From NCBI RefSeq assembly GCF_900112315.1, contig NZ_FOLL01000001.1:620001-684000 (forward strand): a stretch of DNA of 64,000 bases. The letters are read 5' to 3'. Both the position numbers and the translations under genes were made by a program. The DNA is from Parapedobacter composti. Lineage in GTDB: Bacteria; Bacteroidota; Bacteroidia; Sphingobacteriales; Sphingobacteriaceae. Positions 19,134-27,949 of this stretch are shown piece after piece. Position 1 is the first letter of the stretch. Each line of letters opens with the position of its first letter. Below the pieces are notes generated by a model. It was not told the DNA's origin. It made no database searches and saw nothing but the letters and a program-made list of their open reading frames with translations.

Positions 19134-20315
19134 GCAGTTGTCCAACGCGGCCCGGATCACATCACACGCTTGCCGGATTTCGTGGTCGTCGATAGTAAGT
19201 GGGGGGGCAATACGCAGGGCGGTTTCGCAGTGAAGGAACCAATCGATTATCACCCCGTTTGCCGCGCAGTAAGTACTGACGCGCTCTACCTGGGCGAAGC
19301 TATCGAGTTGGAGCGCCATCATCAGGCCGATGCCGCGGATTTCGCGGACAACCGGATGCCGGAGGTACTGGCGGAATAGTTGTGCTTTTCTTTCCGCGTC
19401 TGCCGCCAGCCGATTATCCAATATCACATGAAGCGACGCCAGTGCCGCGGCGCAGCTGACCGGGTGGCCCCCGAAGGTAGTGATATGGCCGAGCATGGGA
19501 TTATCTTTGATGACATCCATCACTTCTTTGCGCGCCACGAAGGCGCCGATAGGCATCCCGCCTCCCATACCTTTGGCCAGCAGGAGGATATCGGGAACGA
19601 TAGCATAATGCTCAAAAGCAAACAACCTGCCCGTCCGGCCGAATCCGGTTTGTATTTCATCGAAAATAAGCAAAGTCCCCGTTTCGTCACAGCGTTTACG
19701 TACAGCCTGTATATATTCCCTGTCGGGAATACGGATCCCTGCTTCGCCCTGAACCGCTTCAAGGACAACGGCGGCGGTGGCGGAGGTTATCCGTTCAACG
19801 TCCTTAGGGTCGTTATAGCTTATAAAACGGATTTCAGGTAAAAGAGGGGCGTAGGCCTTATGATATTCCGTGTTGCCGATAAGACTGAGCGCGCCTTGTG
19901 TGCTCCCGTGGTAAGCCTTTTCTGCAGCGATGATTTCACGGCGTCCGGTAAACTTCTTGGCTATCTTCATTGCTCCTTCCGTGGCTTCGGTTCCCGAATT
20001 GGTGAAATACACGGAATCAAGGCGCCCCGGGAGTACATCCAATAGCTTGGTGGCCAGCATAACCTGAGGAGCTTGTACGAACTCACCGTACACGGTTACG
20101 TGAAGATATTTGGCTAATTGTTCAGAAATGGCTTCCAGCACTTTGGGGTGCCGATGACCTATATTACTTACGGCAAACCCTGATACCAGGTCAATATAGG
20201 CTTTGCCTCCCGGGCCGTAAAGGTAACAGCCTTCCGCACGTTCAACCTCTATTAGCCGAGGTGAATTAGAAGTCTGTGCCGTATTTAACAGAAAAAGCTG
20301 TCGGTTGCTGAGCAT
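19113..20315 (-). CDS. Class III PLP-dependent aminotransferase (acetylornithine/ornithine type)
   Basis: The 400-residue enzyme has the class III fold. The motifs are YFTNSGTEATEGAMKIAKKF, LIFDEIQTGFGRTG (PLP-ring aspartate) and LLAKGMGGGMPIGAF, whose lysine forms the Schiff base. The exact substrate is open; acetylornithine, ornithine or other omega-amino substrates are possible. Its ATG shares one base with the stop of the preceding gene (TAATG), so it is translationally coupled to a sigma/anti-sigma operon, which is odd for a metabolic enzyme. Confidence 0.88.
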   Translation of the reverse strand: MLSNRQLFLLNTAQTSNSPRLIEVERAEGCYLYGPGGKAYIDLVSGFAVSNIGHRHPKVLEAISEQLAKYLHVTVYGEFVQAPQVMLATKLLDVLPGRLDSVYFTNSGTEATEGAMKIAKKFTGRREIIAAEKAYHGSTQGALSLIGNTEYHKAYAPLLPEIRFISYNDPKDVERITSATAAVVLEAVQGEAGIRIPDREYIQAVRKRCDETGTLLIFDEIQTGFGRTGRLFAFEHYAIVPDILLLAKGMGGGMPIGAFVARKEVMDVIKDNPMLGHITTFGGHPVSCAAALASLHVILDNRLAADAERKAQLFRQYLRHPVVREIRGIGLMMALQLDSFAQVERVSTYCAANGVIIDWFLHCETALRIAPPLTIDDHEIRQACDVIRAALDNCLHDPAQ

Positions 20316-20782
20316 TACTCATGATCCTTGTCGCGCCGGCGGTGTTGCAGCTCGCGAAGCAGGTAATTCTTGAACTCCTCCTCCACTTCAAAGAAACGCG
20401 ATGCACGGGCGTGGCCTATGACATCGGCAAAACGTTTCCGGTAATTTTTTTTCACTTCCAGCTCCTTGGCATCAAAAGCAAGTACATCACGGTTTCCGGG
20501 ATTAAAGCCATTGCTGTGAAGTTGTTTGTTCTGCAGGTTGTGGCCCTGCATTTTTGCGCCCCGTTTCTCGTTTCTCAGGCGGGATATCGCTCTGAAATAC
20601 TGGTTATATATCGGGAAAAACTTTTGTGCTTCTGAAGGCGTAAGGTTCAACTCCCGGGTAATGAAAGCAATTTTTTCCGTTTCGATTCGTTCAAATCGTT
20701 CCGCCCTGGTTTCCTGTGCCTTGATGGAGACAGCAGAAAGCAGCATAATGGCTATCAGATTTAACTGTTTTTTCACGGTCAT
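20315..20782 (-). CDS. Exported small helical protein (Spy/CpxP-like), sigma-operon member
   Basis: The 155-residue protein has a signal peptide (MTVKKQLNLIAIMLLSAVSIKA) and a charged helical mature part. It includes KIAFITRELNLTPSEAQKFFPIYNQYF, which resembles the LTxxQ helix of Spy/CpxP periplasmic proteins. It starts one base after the anti-sigma-like gene and its stop overlaps the aminotransferase start. A periplasmic stress-sensing or chaperone role is inferred from this resemblance and position. Confidence 0.65.
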   Translation of the reverse strand: MTVKKQLNLIAIMLLSAVSIKAQETRAERFERIETEKIAFITRELNLTPSEAQKFFPIYNQYFRAISRLRNEKRGAKMQGHNLQNKQLHSNGFNPGNRDVLAFDAKELEVKKNYRKRFADVIGHARASRFFEVEEEFKNYLLRELQHRRRDKDHE

Positions 20783-20783
20783 T

Positions 20784-21485
20784 TTAAAGCGTATTATTAA
20801 GGTATGCTTCGATATCCTCTTCGTTCAAACCTTCACCGATATTACGCTCCCCAAAGTCTTCGAGGTGCTCCGAGATGTACGTGATGTCACTTGTTGTTCC
20901 ATACAGCTCCAGGTAATTAATGATGTCCTGGTCAGAAACCAAAGCCAATGGTTCCCGTGTGATGGCTTGATCTTGGCCGGGAAGCCTGAGCAACCCGGTA
21001 ATGCCCACCGCTAAGGCAATGCAAGCGGCGGCGGCATATGCCACCCACCGGACAGGCGCCAGCTTCCGGGACGTGGCTGGAACTGCCAAGGCGCGCCGCA
21101 ACGTACGCTCCCGTAAAGCATCGAAATAATTGCCTGGAACCGTAAAGCCGGGGCTGTCGGTTTTTTCCTGCAATTTATACAGGTTAAACGACTGCTCCTC
21201 GAGCTTATTAAAGTACCCTTCGGGTGCAATAAACCCAGCTTCACTTACCGCGCTTTTCAGCTTTTGCTCCTTGACATTGGCCAAAATGCGTTGTTCCAAC
21301 TGCTCGAAATAGCCCGGCGGTACGTCAAAGGCGTCTTCCGAGGCCTTGATAACATTGCATCTTTGCAGGATATACCGCTGCATCTCTTCAAAATATCCCG
21401 CAGGTACAGTATATGGATTCACACGTAAAGCGTCTGGCAGAAGGCCTGATGCCTCAGAATCATGGTATGTGTGTTTATCCTTCAT
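20784..21485 (-). CDS. Anti-sigma-like membrane protein with four GYF-type repeats
   Basis: The 233-residue protein has four spaced copies of a P-x-x-YF-x-x-L/M motif in its N-terminal cytoplasmic part: VPAGYFEEMQ, VPPGYFEQLE, APEGYFNKLE and VPGNYFDALR (residues about 27 to 120). A single membrane helix follows (WVAYAAAACIALAVGITGLL), then an acidic C-terminus (LNEEDIEAYLNNTL). It starts 33 bases after an ECF sigma gene, which points to a sigma-binding role. No ZAS zinc motif is present. The repeats may each contact a partner; this is inference. Confidence 0.7.
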   Translation of the reverse strand: MKDKHTYHDSEASGLLPDALRVNPYTVPAGYFEEMQRYILQRCNVIKASEDAFDVPPGYFEQLEQRILANVKEQKLKSAVSEAGFIAPEGYFNKLEEQSFNLYKLQEKTDSPGFTVPGNYFDALRERTLRRALAVPATSRKLAPVRWVAYAAAACIALAVGITGLLRLPGQDQAITREPLALVSDQDIINYLELYGTTSDITYISEHLEDFGERNIGEGLNEEDIEAYLNNTL

Positions 21486-21518
21486 GGTACTCCTTAGATG
21501 TGCTTGCTGCTTGAAGGT

Positions 21519-22085
21519 TTAATCGTTTGCCTCAAAAAATTGTGCTATTTTCTTTACAGCCAGATGGTAAGATGCTTTCAATGCGCCTACGCTGGTACCC
21601 ACAATTTCCGATATTTCCTCATACTTCAGGTCATCAAAATACTTCATATTGAATACCAAGCGCTGCTTCTCCGGCAGCGTAAGCAATGCTTGCTGTAGCT
21701 TCAATTGGGCCTGAGTGCCGTTGAAGTATGAGGTATCGGTCAATGAATCTGCCAGGTAAGCTGAGCTTTCGTCATCTAATGAAATATTCTGGCGTTGTTT
21801 TTTTTTGTTCAAGAAAGTGATGCACTCATTGGTGGCAATCCGGTAGAGCCACGTGTACAATTGGGCGTCCTCCCTGAAATTCCCGAGGTTTTTCCAGACC
21901 TTCACAAAGATATCCTGCACTAAATCATCGGCATCGTCGTGGTCGATGACCAAGCGTCGCACATGCCAATAGATCTTTTGCTGATATTTTTTCAACAACA
22001 GTGAAAATGCCTCATCACGTGTGCGTGCATCGGCAAATTTTTCCAATATCTGGGCATCTTCTATCATGTGCCGGGATATCCCCAA
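21519..22085 (-). CDS. ECF-type RNA polymerase sigma factor (second)
   Basis: The 188-residue protein has sigma-2 (residues 25-95, DHDDADDLVQDIFVKVWKNL and LYTWLYRIATNECITFL) and sigma-4 (about 128-182, LPEKQRLVFNMKYFDDLKYEEISEIVGTSVGALKASYHLAVKKI). A second ATG at codon 7 is an alternative start. It heads an operon with the GYF-repeat membrane protein, a Spy-like exported protein and an aminotransferase. It begins 14 bases before the end of the transketolase genes on the same strand. Confidence 0.95.
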   Translation of the reverse strand: MGISRHMIEDAQILEKFADARTRDEAFSLLLKKYQQKIYWHVRRLVIDHDDADDLVQDIFVKVWKNLGNFREDAQLYTWLYRIATNECITFLNKKKQRQNISLDDESSAYLADSLTDTSYFNGTQAQLKLQQALLTLPEKQRLVFNMKYFDDLKYEEISEIVGTSVGALKASYHLAVKKIAQFFEAND

Positions 22086-22099
22086 TCTTTTCCCCTGGA

Positions 22100-23053
22100 C
22101 TATTTCCGTTTGATAACGCGTTGCGCCGCAGCGATGATATTTGCTGCGTTCAAGCCATACTTTTCCATTAATTGGGCAGGTGTGCCGCTCTCGCCAAAAC
22201 TGTCGTCAACCGCTACATACTCTTGAGGAGTGGGTGTATTCCTGGCCAACAATTGTGCAATACTGTCTCCGAGTCCGCCGAGCCTATTATGCTCCTCTGC
22301 TGTTACCACGCAGCCCGTTTTGGCCACGGATTTCAATACGGCTTCTTCGTCCAAGGGCTTAATGGTATGGATGTTGATGATTTCCGCATCGATTCCCATT
22401 TCAGCCAGTTGCTCACCCGCTTGGATGGCTTCCCACACCAGGTGGCCGGTGGCGAAGATGCTGACATCTTTCCCCTCGTTAACCATCCATGCTTTACCGA
22501 TTTCGAATTTCTGGTCCGGGTCGGTGAAGATTGGTACTACCGGACGTCCGAAGCGCAGGTATACAGGCCCATCGTGGTCGGCAATGGCAATGGTGGCCGC
22601 TTTGGTTTGATTATAATCGCAGGGATTGATAACCGTCATGCCTGGAAGCATTTTCATCAGGCCGATATCTTCCAATATCTGGTGCGTAGCACCGTCTTCG
22701 CCGAGGGTGAGTCCTGCATGTGAGGCACAAATTTTTACATTTTTCCCCGAGTAAGCGATAGACTGGCGTATTTGATCATAAACGCGGCCGGTAGAAAAAT
22801 TAGCAAATGTTCCTGTATAAGGGATTTTGCCGCCGATGGTCAACCCCGCTGCTATGCCCATCATATTTGCCTCGGCGATGCCTACCTGAAAAAAACGATC
22901 CGGGAATTCCTTGATAAAATCGTTCATCTTGAGGGAGCCCACCAAATCGGCACAGAGTGCCACTACGTTTTCGTTTTTCCGCCCCACTTCCAGTAAACCG
23001 GCACCGAAGCCCGAACGCGTATCTTTTTTATCTGTATAGGTATATTTTTTCAT
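22100..23053 (-). CDS. Transketolase C-terminal subunit
   Basis: The 317-residue protein is read from the ATG at 23053. It carries the pyrimidine-binding and C-terminal domains of a split transketolase. RSGFGAGLLEVGRKNENVVALCADL opens the Pyr domain, GVAEANMMGIAAG-like sequence holds the catalytic glutamate, and YLRFGRPVVP and VVTAEEHNRLGGLGD lie in the C-terminal part. It pairs with the thiamine-diphosphate-binding subunit encoded 7 bases upstream, forming one pentose-phosphate enzyme. Confidence 0.93.
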   Translation of the reverse strand: MKKYTYTDKKDTRSGFGAGLLEVGRKNENVVALCADLVGSLKMNDFIKEFPDRFFQVGIAEANMMGIAAGLTIGGKIPYTGTFANFSTGRVYDQIRQSIAYSGKNVKICASHAGLTLGEDGATHQILEDIGLMKMLPGMTVINPCDYNQTKAATIAIADHDGPVYLRFGRPVVPIFTDPDQKFEIGKAWMVNEGKDVSIFATGHLVWEAIQAGEQLAEMGIDAEIINIHTIKPLDEEAVLKSVAKTGCVVTAEEHNRLGGLGDSIAQLLARNTPTPQEYVAVDDSFGESGTPAQLMEKYGLNAANIIAAAQRVIKRK

Positions 23054-23060
23054 GGTCAAT

Positions 23061-23906
23061 TTAATAATCTCCTAAGGTTTCCTCCAATTGTGCCAGCGCA
23101 GCGGCCAACTGTTCATCGTTCGGGGCTACGCCGTGCCATTTATGCGAACCCATCATAAAGTCAACGCCATTGCCCATTTCCGTCTTCATGAGTATCAATA
23201 CGGGCTTGCCTTTTCCCGTGCGGGATTTCGCTTCGCTCAATCCGGCTACAACCTCGCTCATTGCATTGCCATTCATTTCGAGTACGTCCCAGCCGAATGC
23301 GTCCCATTTGGCTTTGAGGTTGCCGAGCGATAGCACGTCTTCCGTGGCCCCGTCTATCTGTTGACCGTTATAGTCAATGGTGGCGATGAGGTTATCCACT
23401 TTATTGTGCGGAGCATACATGGCTGCTTCCCATATCTGGCCTTCCTGCTGCTCCCCGTCACCCATCAGAACGTACACGAGGTGATTGTCTTGATTCAGTT
23501 TTTTGGCCCGTGCTGCACCGATGGCTACCGAAAGCCCCTGTCCCAACGAACCGGAGGCGACGCGTACCCCGGGTAATCCTTCGTGGGTGGTAGGGTGGCC
23601 TTGCAGGCGGGAATTGATTTTACGGAACGTGGCCAATTCGCTGACTTCGAAATATCCTGCACGGGCGAGGGTGCTATAAAAGACCGGCGATATATGTCCG
23701 TTCGATAAGAAAAAGATATCTTCTCCTATGCCGTCCATATCAAACCCAGCCTTCCGTTTCATGATGTTGAAATACAGCGCCACGAAATAATCCGTGCAGC
23801 CCAGCGAACCACCGGGGTGGCCCGATTGGCAGGCGTGTACCATCCGCACAATATCGCGCCTTACCTGCGACGCAATGTGCTCCAATTTACTGATGTCTTC
23901 GCTCAT
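23061..23906 (-). CDS. Transketolase N-terminal (thiamine-diphosphate) subunit
   Basis: The 281-residue protein carries the PP domain. The cofactor-binding motif is GDGEQQEGQIWEAAMYA with the closing DYNGQQIDG. The N-terminal HACQSGHPGGSLGCTD and the substrate-side SGSLGQGLSVAIG are both present. Split transketolases are common in Bacteroidota. It is the first gene of the two-gene unit. Confidence 0.93.
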   Translation of the reverse strand: MSEDISKLEHIASQVRRDIVRMVHACQSGHPGGSLGCTDYFVALYFNIMKRKAGFDMDGIGEDIFFLSNGHISPVFYSTLARAGYFEVSELATFRKINSRLQGHPTTHEGLPGVRVASGSLGQGLSVAIGAARAKKLNQDNHLVYVLMGDGEQQEGQIWEAAMYAPHNKVDNLIATIDYNGQQIDGATEDVLSLGNLKAKWDAFGWDVLEMNGNAMSEVVAGLSEAKSRTGKGKPVLILMKTEMGNGVDFMMGSHKWHGVAPNDEQLAAALAQLEETLGDY

Positions 23907-23945
23907 TGTTAATTATAAGTGGTTATAAACAATTCGGCGTTAAAG

Positions 23946-24644
23946 TTAAGGATTAATTGTGAGATATGGCTCCAGTACCGCCCAGACATTTTCGGCCATG
24001 ATTTTATGGCCTTCTTTCGTAGGATGGATTCCATCGTCTTGGTTAAGGGTGGCCTCACCCGCCACACCTTCAAGGAGGAAGGGTACAAAAGCCATGTTGT
24101 TTTTTTCGGCCAATGTAGGAAAAATGGCACTGAAGGCCCGGCCGTAGTCACCGCCCATGCTGGGAGGTACCATCATGCCCGCCAGTACCAGTTTGCAGCG
24201 CGGGTACTTGGCCTTAACCTTGTCGATGATGTGCTGTAAATTCCGTTGGGTTTCGGCTGTGGGTATACCCCGAAGGCCGTCGTTGGCGCCCAACTCCAAT
24301 ACAAAGATATCTATCTTTTCGTTCAGCAGCCAGTCAATCCGTTCATTTCCGCCGGCAGATGTTTCGCCGCTCAGACCGGCATTAATCACACGGTAGGGAA
24401 GCCCGAGTGAATCTATACGTTGCTGGATGATGCCAGGGAAAGCTTCGTCCTGGCTTTCCAGGCCCAGGCCTGCCGTCAGGCTATTGCCAAAGAATAAAAT
24501 GTTTTTGATTGTTTCGTTATTTTCAGTCGCGGTGCCGGAGGGTCTCGCCGAAGTGGTGTCCTGCGCACCATTATCATTACCCGCAGTACCGCAGGCCATA
24601 ACCAGAAGAAAGCATACCAGGGCAAATGATAGTCGCGCAAACAT
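23946..24644 (-). CDS. SGNH/GDSL lipoprotein esterase (TesA-like)
   Basis: The 232-residue protein is read from the ATG at 24644, which begins a lipoprotein signal (MFARLSFALVCFLLVMAC, lipobox LVMAC). The nucleophile serine is in FFGNSLTAGLG (block I). Blocks III and V are LELGANDGLRG and DGIHPTKEGHKIMAE, giving the Asp/His pair. It is probably tethered in the envelope and hydrolyses ester or thioester substrates. It starts 4 bases after the Nfu gene. Confidence 0.88.
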   Translation of the reverse strand: MFARLSFALVCFLLVMACGTAGNDNGAQDTTSARPSGTATENNETIKNILFFGNSLTAGLGLESQDEAFPGIIQQRIDSLGLPYRVINAGLSGETSAGGNERIDWLLNEKIDIFVLELGANDGLRGIPTAETQRNLQHIIDKVKAKYPRCKLVLAGMMVPPSMGGDYGRAFSAIFPTLAEKNNMAFVPFLLEGVAGEATLNQDDGIHPTKEGHKIMAENVWAVLEPYLTINP

Positions 24645-24648
24645 CGGT

Positions 24649-25203
24649 TTACATTGCTTCGGCAACCACCTCTTGGACCTCAGGAACCATCCGTTTGAGC
24701 AACCCTTCAATGCCGGCCTTCAGGGTAATGGTCGAAGAGGGGCAGCCACTGCATGAACCCCGCAATTCCACGAAGACCGTGCCGCCTTCAAATGACTTGT
24801 AGCTGATGGCGCCGCCATCCTGCTCCACCGCCGGACGCACATAATCATGCAAAATTTGCTGTATTTTGATTTCCGTATCCGTTCCCTCAAAGGTCACCTC
24901 CTCATCCGGCACTACATCCTGTATCTTGAGTTCGGACTCCACGGCACCTTTTACGAATTCTTTTAGAATGCCTTCAATATCTTCCCACTCAGCGTCATCC
25001 GTTTTAGTGACGGTAACGAAGTTACTGGCGAAAAACACGCCGTTTACAAAGTTGAATTTGAAAAGCTCTCGGGCAAACGGCGACTGCTGGGCTTTTTCCC
25101 GATCCGGGAAATCCAGACTGCCGTTGATCAATAGCTTGTTGACCAAAAACTTCATGGTCGCCGGGTTAGGGGTATATTCCGTATAAACGTTTATGGTTGC
25201 CAT
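24649..25203 (-). CDS. Nfu/NifU-type iron-sulfur cluster scaffold
   Basis: The 184-residue protein has the Nfu N-terminal domain (TPNPATMKFLVNK, residues 11-23) and the C-terminal NifU domain. The cluster ligands are the CxxC in LRGSCSGCPSSTITLKAGIE. It helps build and pass on Fe-S clusters. The length matches Bacteroidota Nfu proteins with both domains. The SGNH lipoprotein gene follows 4 bases later, probably on one transcript. Confidence 0.93.
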   Translation of the reverse strand: MATINVYTEYTPNPATMKFLVNKLLINGSLDFPDREKAQQSPFARELFKFNFVNGVFFASNFVTVTKTDDAEWEDIEGILKEFVKGAVESELKIQDVVPDEEVTFEGTDTEIKIQQILHDYVRPAVEQDGGAISYKSFEGGTVFVELRGSCSGCPSSTITLKAGIEGLLKRMVPEVQEVVAEAM

Positions 25204-25218
25204 CTTTTCTCTTTTTTA

Positions 25219-25226
25219 CAAAAATA
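25219..25226 (-). promoter_or_regulatory. -7 promoter element for the Nfu gene
   Basis: On the minus strand this reads TATTTTTG (TAnnTTTG), ending 15 bases before the ATG at 25203. No -33 TTTG is found at standard spacing. Confidence 0.35.
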
Positions 25227-25266
25227 CCAATAATCCCCAAATTAAGGGTCAGTGTTTCGTCAAAGC

Positions 25267-26610
25267 TTATACACCTGTATAACTCCACGGGGTGATAGCC
25301 TTAAGTTCGGATTTTACTTCCTCACTTACGTTGAGTGTATCTACGAATGCCGCGATGGTCTCTTTCGTTACCGCTTCATTTGTCCGGGTAAGTTCCTTGA
25401 GTGCTTCATAGGGTTTCGGATAGCCCTCACGGCGCAGGACGGTTTGGATGGCTTCGGCCACCACGGCCCAGTTCTGTTCAAGATCGGCCTGCAATGCCGT
25501 TTCATTGAGGATAAGCTTGTTCAAGCCCCGTACGGTTGACTTAAGTGCAATGATTGTGTGGGCAAGTGGCACACCGATATTGCGGAGCACGGTGGAATCT
25601 GTCAGGTCACGCTGCAGACGGGATATCGGCAATTTAGCCGCTAAATGCTCAAACAAGGCGTTAGCAATGCCCAAATTGCCTTCTGCATTTTCAAAATCGA
25701 TAGGGTTTACCTTATGGGGCATCGCTGAAGAGCCAATTTGTCCCTTGGTTATTTTTTGTTTGAAGTAGTCCATTGAAATGTACGTCCACATGTCCCGGCA
25801 CAGATCAATCAGAATGTTGTTGATACGTTTCAGTGCATCGCAATGGGCTGCAAAATAGTCGTAATGTTCAATTTGCGTAGTCGTTTGCGACCGGTGTAAG
25901 CCCAATGTCTCATTGACAAACGTATTGCCGAATGCAACCCAGTCTATAGTTGGGTAAGCCGCATTGTGAGCATTGAAGTTGCCCGTGGCTCCGCCGAACT
26001 TGGCCGCATAGGGAATCGATTTAAGCAGTTCCAACTGGTTGGACAGCCTTTCGGCAAAAACCCTGATTTCCTTTCCCAGGCGGGTAGGCGAGGCGGGCTG
26101 TCCATGCGTTCGTGCCAGCATAGGTACCGCTGCCCAATCCTCGGCCAATTGTTCCAACGTGCTAACGAGTGCGGCAGATTGCGGAATATACACTTCAGTG
26201 ATCGCCTTTTTCCACGAATAGGGAATGGCTGTATTGTTGATATCCTGAGACGTCAATCCGAAATGGATAAACTCCAGCGAATCCACCAAGCCCAATGCCT
26301 CAAGCTTTTCTTTCAAAAAATATTCAACGGCTTTCACATCATGGTTTGTTTCTTTTTCCTTCTCTTTAATCCATTCAGCGTCGCTTAAAGAAAAACCTTC
26401 ATAAATACCCCGTAGCTTGTCATTAAGGCTTCCGTCGAAATGACGCAGCTGCGGTACGCCGGATTCGCATAGGCTGATAAAGTACTCAATTTCGACGAAT
26501 ACCCGGTATTTAATAAGTGCGTATTCGGAAAAATAGTCGGCTAATTCGCGGGTAACATAATGGTAACGGCCGTCCACAGGGGATACGGCCGTAAGTGGTG
26601 ATAAAGCCAT
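25267..26610 (-). CDS. purB: Adenylosuccinate lyase
   Basis: The 447-residue enzyme is read from the ATG at 26610. It catalyses two steps of purine synthesis: release of fumarate from SAICAR and from adenylosuccinate. The family signature GSSAMPHKVNPIDFENAEGN holds the mobile-loop catalytic serine. ARTHGQPASPTRLGKE carries the histidine region, and LSPLTAVSPVDGRYH is the usual N-terminus. It has its own promoter-like element and is monocistronic. Confidence 0.96.
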   Translation of the reverse strand: MALSPLTAVSPVDGRYHYVTRELADYFSEYALIKYRVFVEIEYFISLCESGVPQLRHFDGSLNDKLRGIYEGFSLSDAEWIKEKEKETNHDVKAVEYFLKEKLEALGLVDSLEFIHFGLTSQDINNTAIPYSWKKAITEVYIPQSAALVSTLEQLAEDWAAVPMLARTHGQPASPTRLGKEIRVFAERLSNQLELLKSIPYAAKFGGATGNFNAHNAAYPTIDWVAFGNTFVNETLGLHRSQTTTQIEHYDYFAAHCDALKRINNILIDLCRDMWTYISMDYFKQKITKGQIGSSAMPHKVNPIDFENAEGNLGIANALFEHLAAKLPISRLQRDLTDSTVLRNIGVPLAHTIIALKSTVRGLNKLILNETALQADLEQNWAVVAEAIQTVLRREGYPKPYEALKELTRTNEAVTKETIAAFVDTLNVSEEVKSELKAITPWSYTGV

Positions 26611-26628
26611 AGTCAATTAATCTTTCCG

Positions 26629-26636
26629 CAAAAGTA
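26629..26636 (-). promoter_or_regulatory. -7 promoter element for purB
   Basis: On the minus strand this reads TACTTTTG, the same octamer as in the consensus promoter of the M61 gene, and ends 18 bases before the purB ATG. No -33 TTTG lies at the standard distance. Confidence 0.45.
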
Positions 26637-26651
26637 GGCATTTGCCTGCAA

Positions 26652-26852
26652 TCACGGAAACGAGGGGCTCGCCAATGAGTCGGTGGTCATTGTCGTGTCT
26701 CCCCATGTGGCGGTGTCATTGGCGATAGAATCGTTGTAAATTGAGTCGGCATTCCTATTGTTCTGTCCATCACGAGCGGTATTGCCGCACGCGGTAATTC
26801 CTGCCAAAAAAAGGCATGCTGTAAACATTTTTAACATTTTCATGGTATTCAT
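26652..26852 (-). CDS. Small lipoprotein of unknown function
   Basis: The 66-residue protein has a lipoprotein signal (MLKMFTACLFLAGITAC, lipobox AGITAC). The mature tail is short, polar and rich in Asp, Asn and Thr (NADSIYNDSIANDTATWGD). ATG codons at 26852 and 26843 could both start it. Tiny lipoproteins of this type are common in Bacteroidota stress regions; no function is recognised. Confidence 0.6.
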   Translation of the reverse strand: MNTMKMLKMFTACLFLAGITACGNTARDGQNNRNADSIYNDSIANDTATWGDTTMTTDSLASPSFP

Positions 26853-26896
26853 CTTTTAAATATAAATTAAACAAACATTGATTTGGTACGTCGGGA

Positions 26897-27796
26897 TTAT
26901 ATCGTTATGCGCCCGCCTGTTACCGGCAGTGTCGCCCCAGAGATGTAATTAGCTTCGTCCGAAGCCAGAAACACATAAGCAGGAGCCACTTCGGCAGGTT
27001 GGCCAGGTCGCTCGAACGGTGTATTCTCGCCGAAATGTTCATGATCGGGGATGGTTGACGGAATCAGTGGCGTCCATATGGGGCCAGGGGCTACTGCATT
27101 TACACGGATTCCTTTGTCCTGTTGGAGCAAAATCTGACTGAGGTTTGCCGTAAAATTCTGAATGGCAGCTTTTGTTGCGGCATAGGGCAGCAAGGTGGGG
27201 TTCGGTTCGTAGGCGTTTACCGACGTGGTGTTAATGATGCTCGAACCGGGCGGCATGTGGGGTTCAGCGGCCTTGCAAAGGTAAAACATGCTGTGGATAT
27301 TTACGGCGAATGTCTTTTCCCATTCCCATGCAGGAATGTCCTGCAACGTTTCACGGGACATCTGGTAAGCGGCGTTATTTACCAGAATGTCTATCTTGCC
27401 GAACTCTTTGACAGCAGTCTCGATAATTTTTTGGCAATGCCGTTCTGAGCTGATATCCCCCTTCACCAACACCGCTTTCCGACCCGCTTCCTCCACATAT
27501 TTAGCGGTATCCTCCGCATCTCTGTCTTCAATGTCATCAAGGTAGCTGATCAGTACATCCGCCCCTTCGCGCGCAAACGCAATGGCTACTGCCTTCCCGA
27601 TGCCGGAATCGCCGCCGGTTATTACAGCAACTTTACCGGTCAACCGGGCTTTCCCTTTGTACGTTTGTTCACCGTGGTCCGCTTTCGGATCCATGGCGCT
27701 TTCTGTACCCGGTACATCTTGGGGCTTTTTAGGAAATGGGGGTTTGGGATATTTGTCCGCCGGATTTTCTTGTTGTTGCCTCGTTTCGTTTTTCAT
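26897..27796 (-). CDS. SDR-family oxidoreductase, YhdF/YghA type (general stress)
   Basis: The 299-residue protein has a proline-rich N-terminal extension (KYPKPPFPKKPQDVPG) and then a classical short-chain dehydrogenase. The NAD(P) motif is TGGDSGIGKAVAIAF and the structural motif is LVNNAAYQ. The catalytic Ser is in SSIINTTSVN and the Tyr/Lys pair in PYAATKAAI. The extension marks the group that includes Bacillus YhdF (stress protein 39). Substrate unknown. It opens the stress-gene region and is divergent from 27950. Confidence 0.92.
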   Translation of the reverse strand: MKNETRQQQENPADKYPKPPFPKKPQDVPGTESAMDPKADHGEQTYKGKARLTGKVAVITGGDSGIGKAVAIAFAREGADVLISYLDDIEDRDAEDTAKYVEEAGRKAVLVKGDISSERHCQKIIETAVKEFGKIDILVNNAAYQMSRETLQDIPAWEWEKTFAVNIHSMFYLCKAAEPHMPPGSSIINTTSVNAYEPNPTLLPYAATKAAIQNFTANLSQILLQQDKGIRVNAVAPGPIWTPLIPSTIPDHEHFGENTPFERPGQPAEVAPAYVFLASDEANYISGATLPVTGGRITI

Positions 27797-27949
27797 ACGA
27801 TTTGCTTTTTTTCCGTAATGTGGCTAACAATCGGTTTAACCGTTGGTTTTGTTTTTGTCATATTCGCTCGTTTTGTTGAGATTTTTAAACGTAACCAAAC
27901 ATTCCGCCGGTTCAATATGTTGGTCTGCAAAGAACGAATACACATCACA

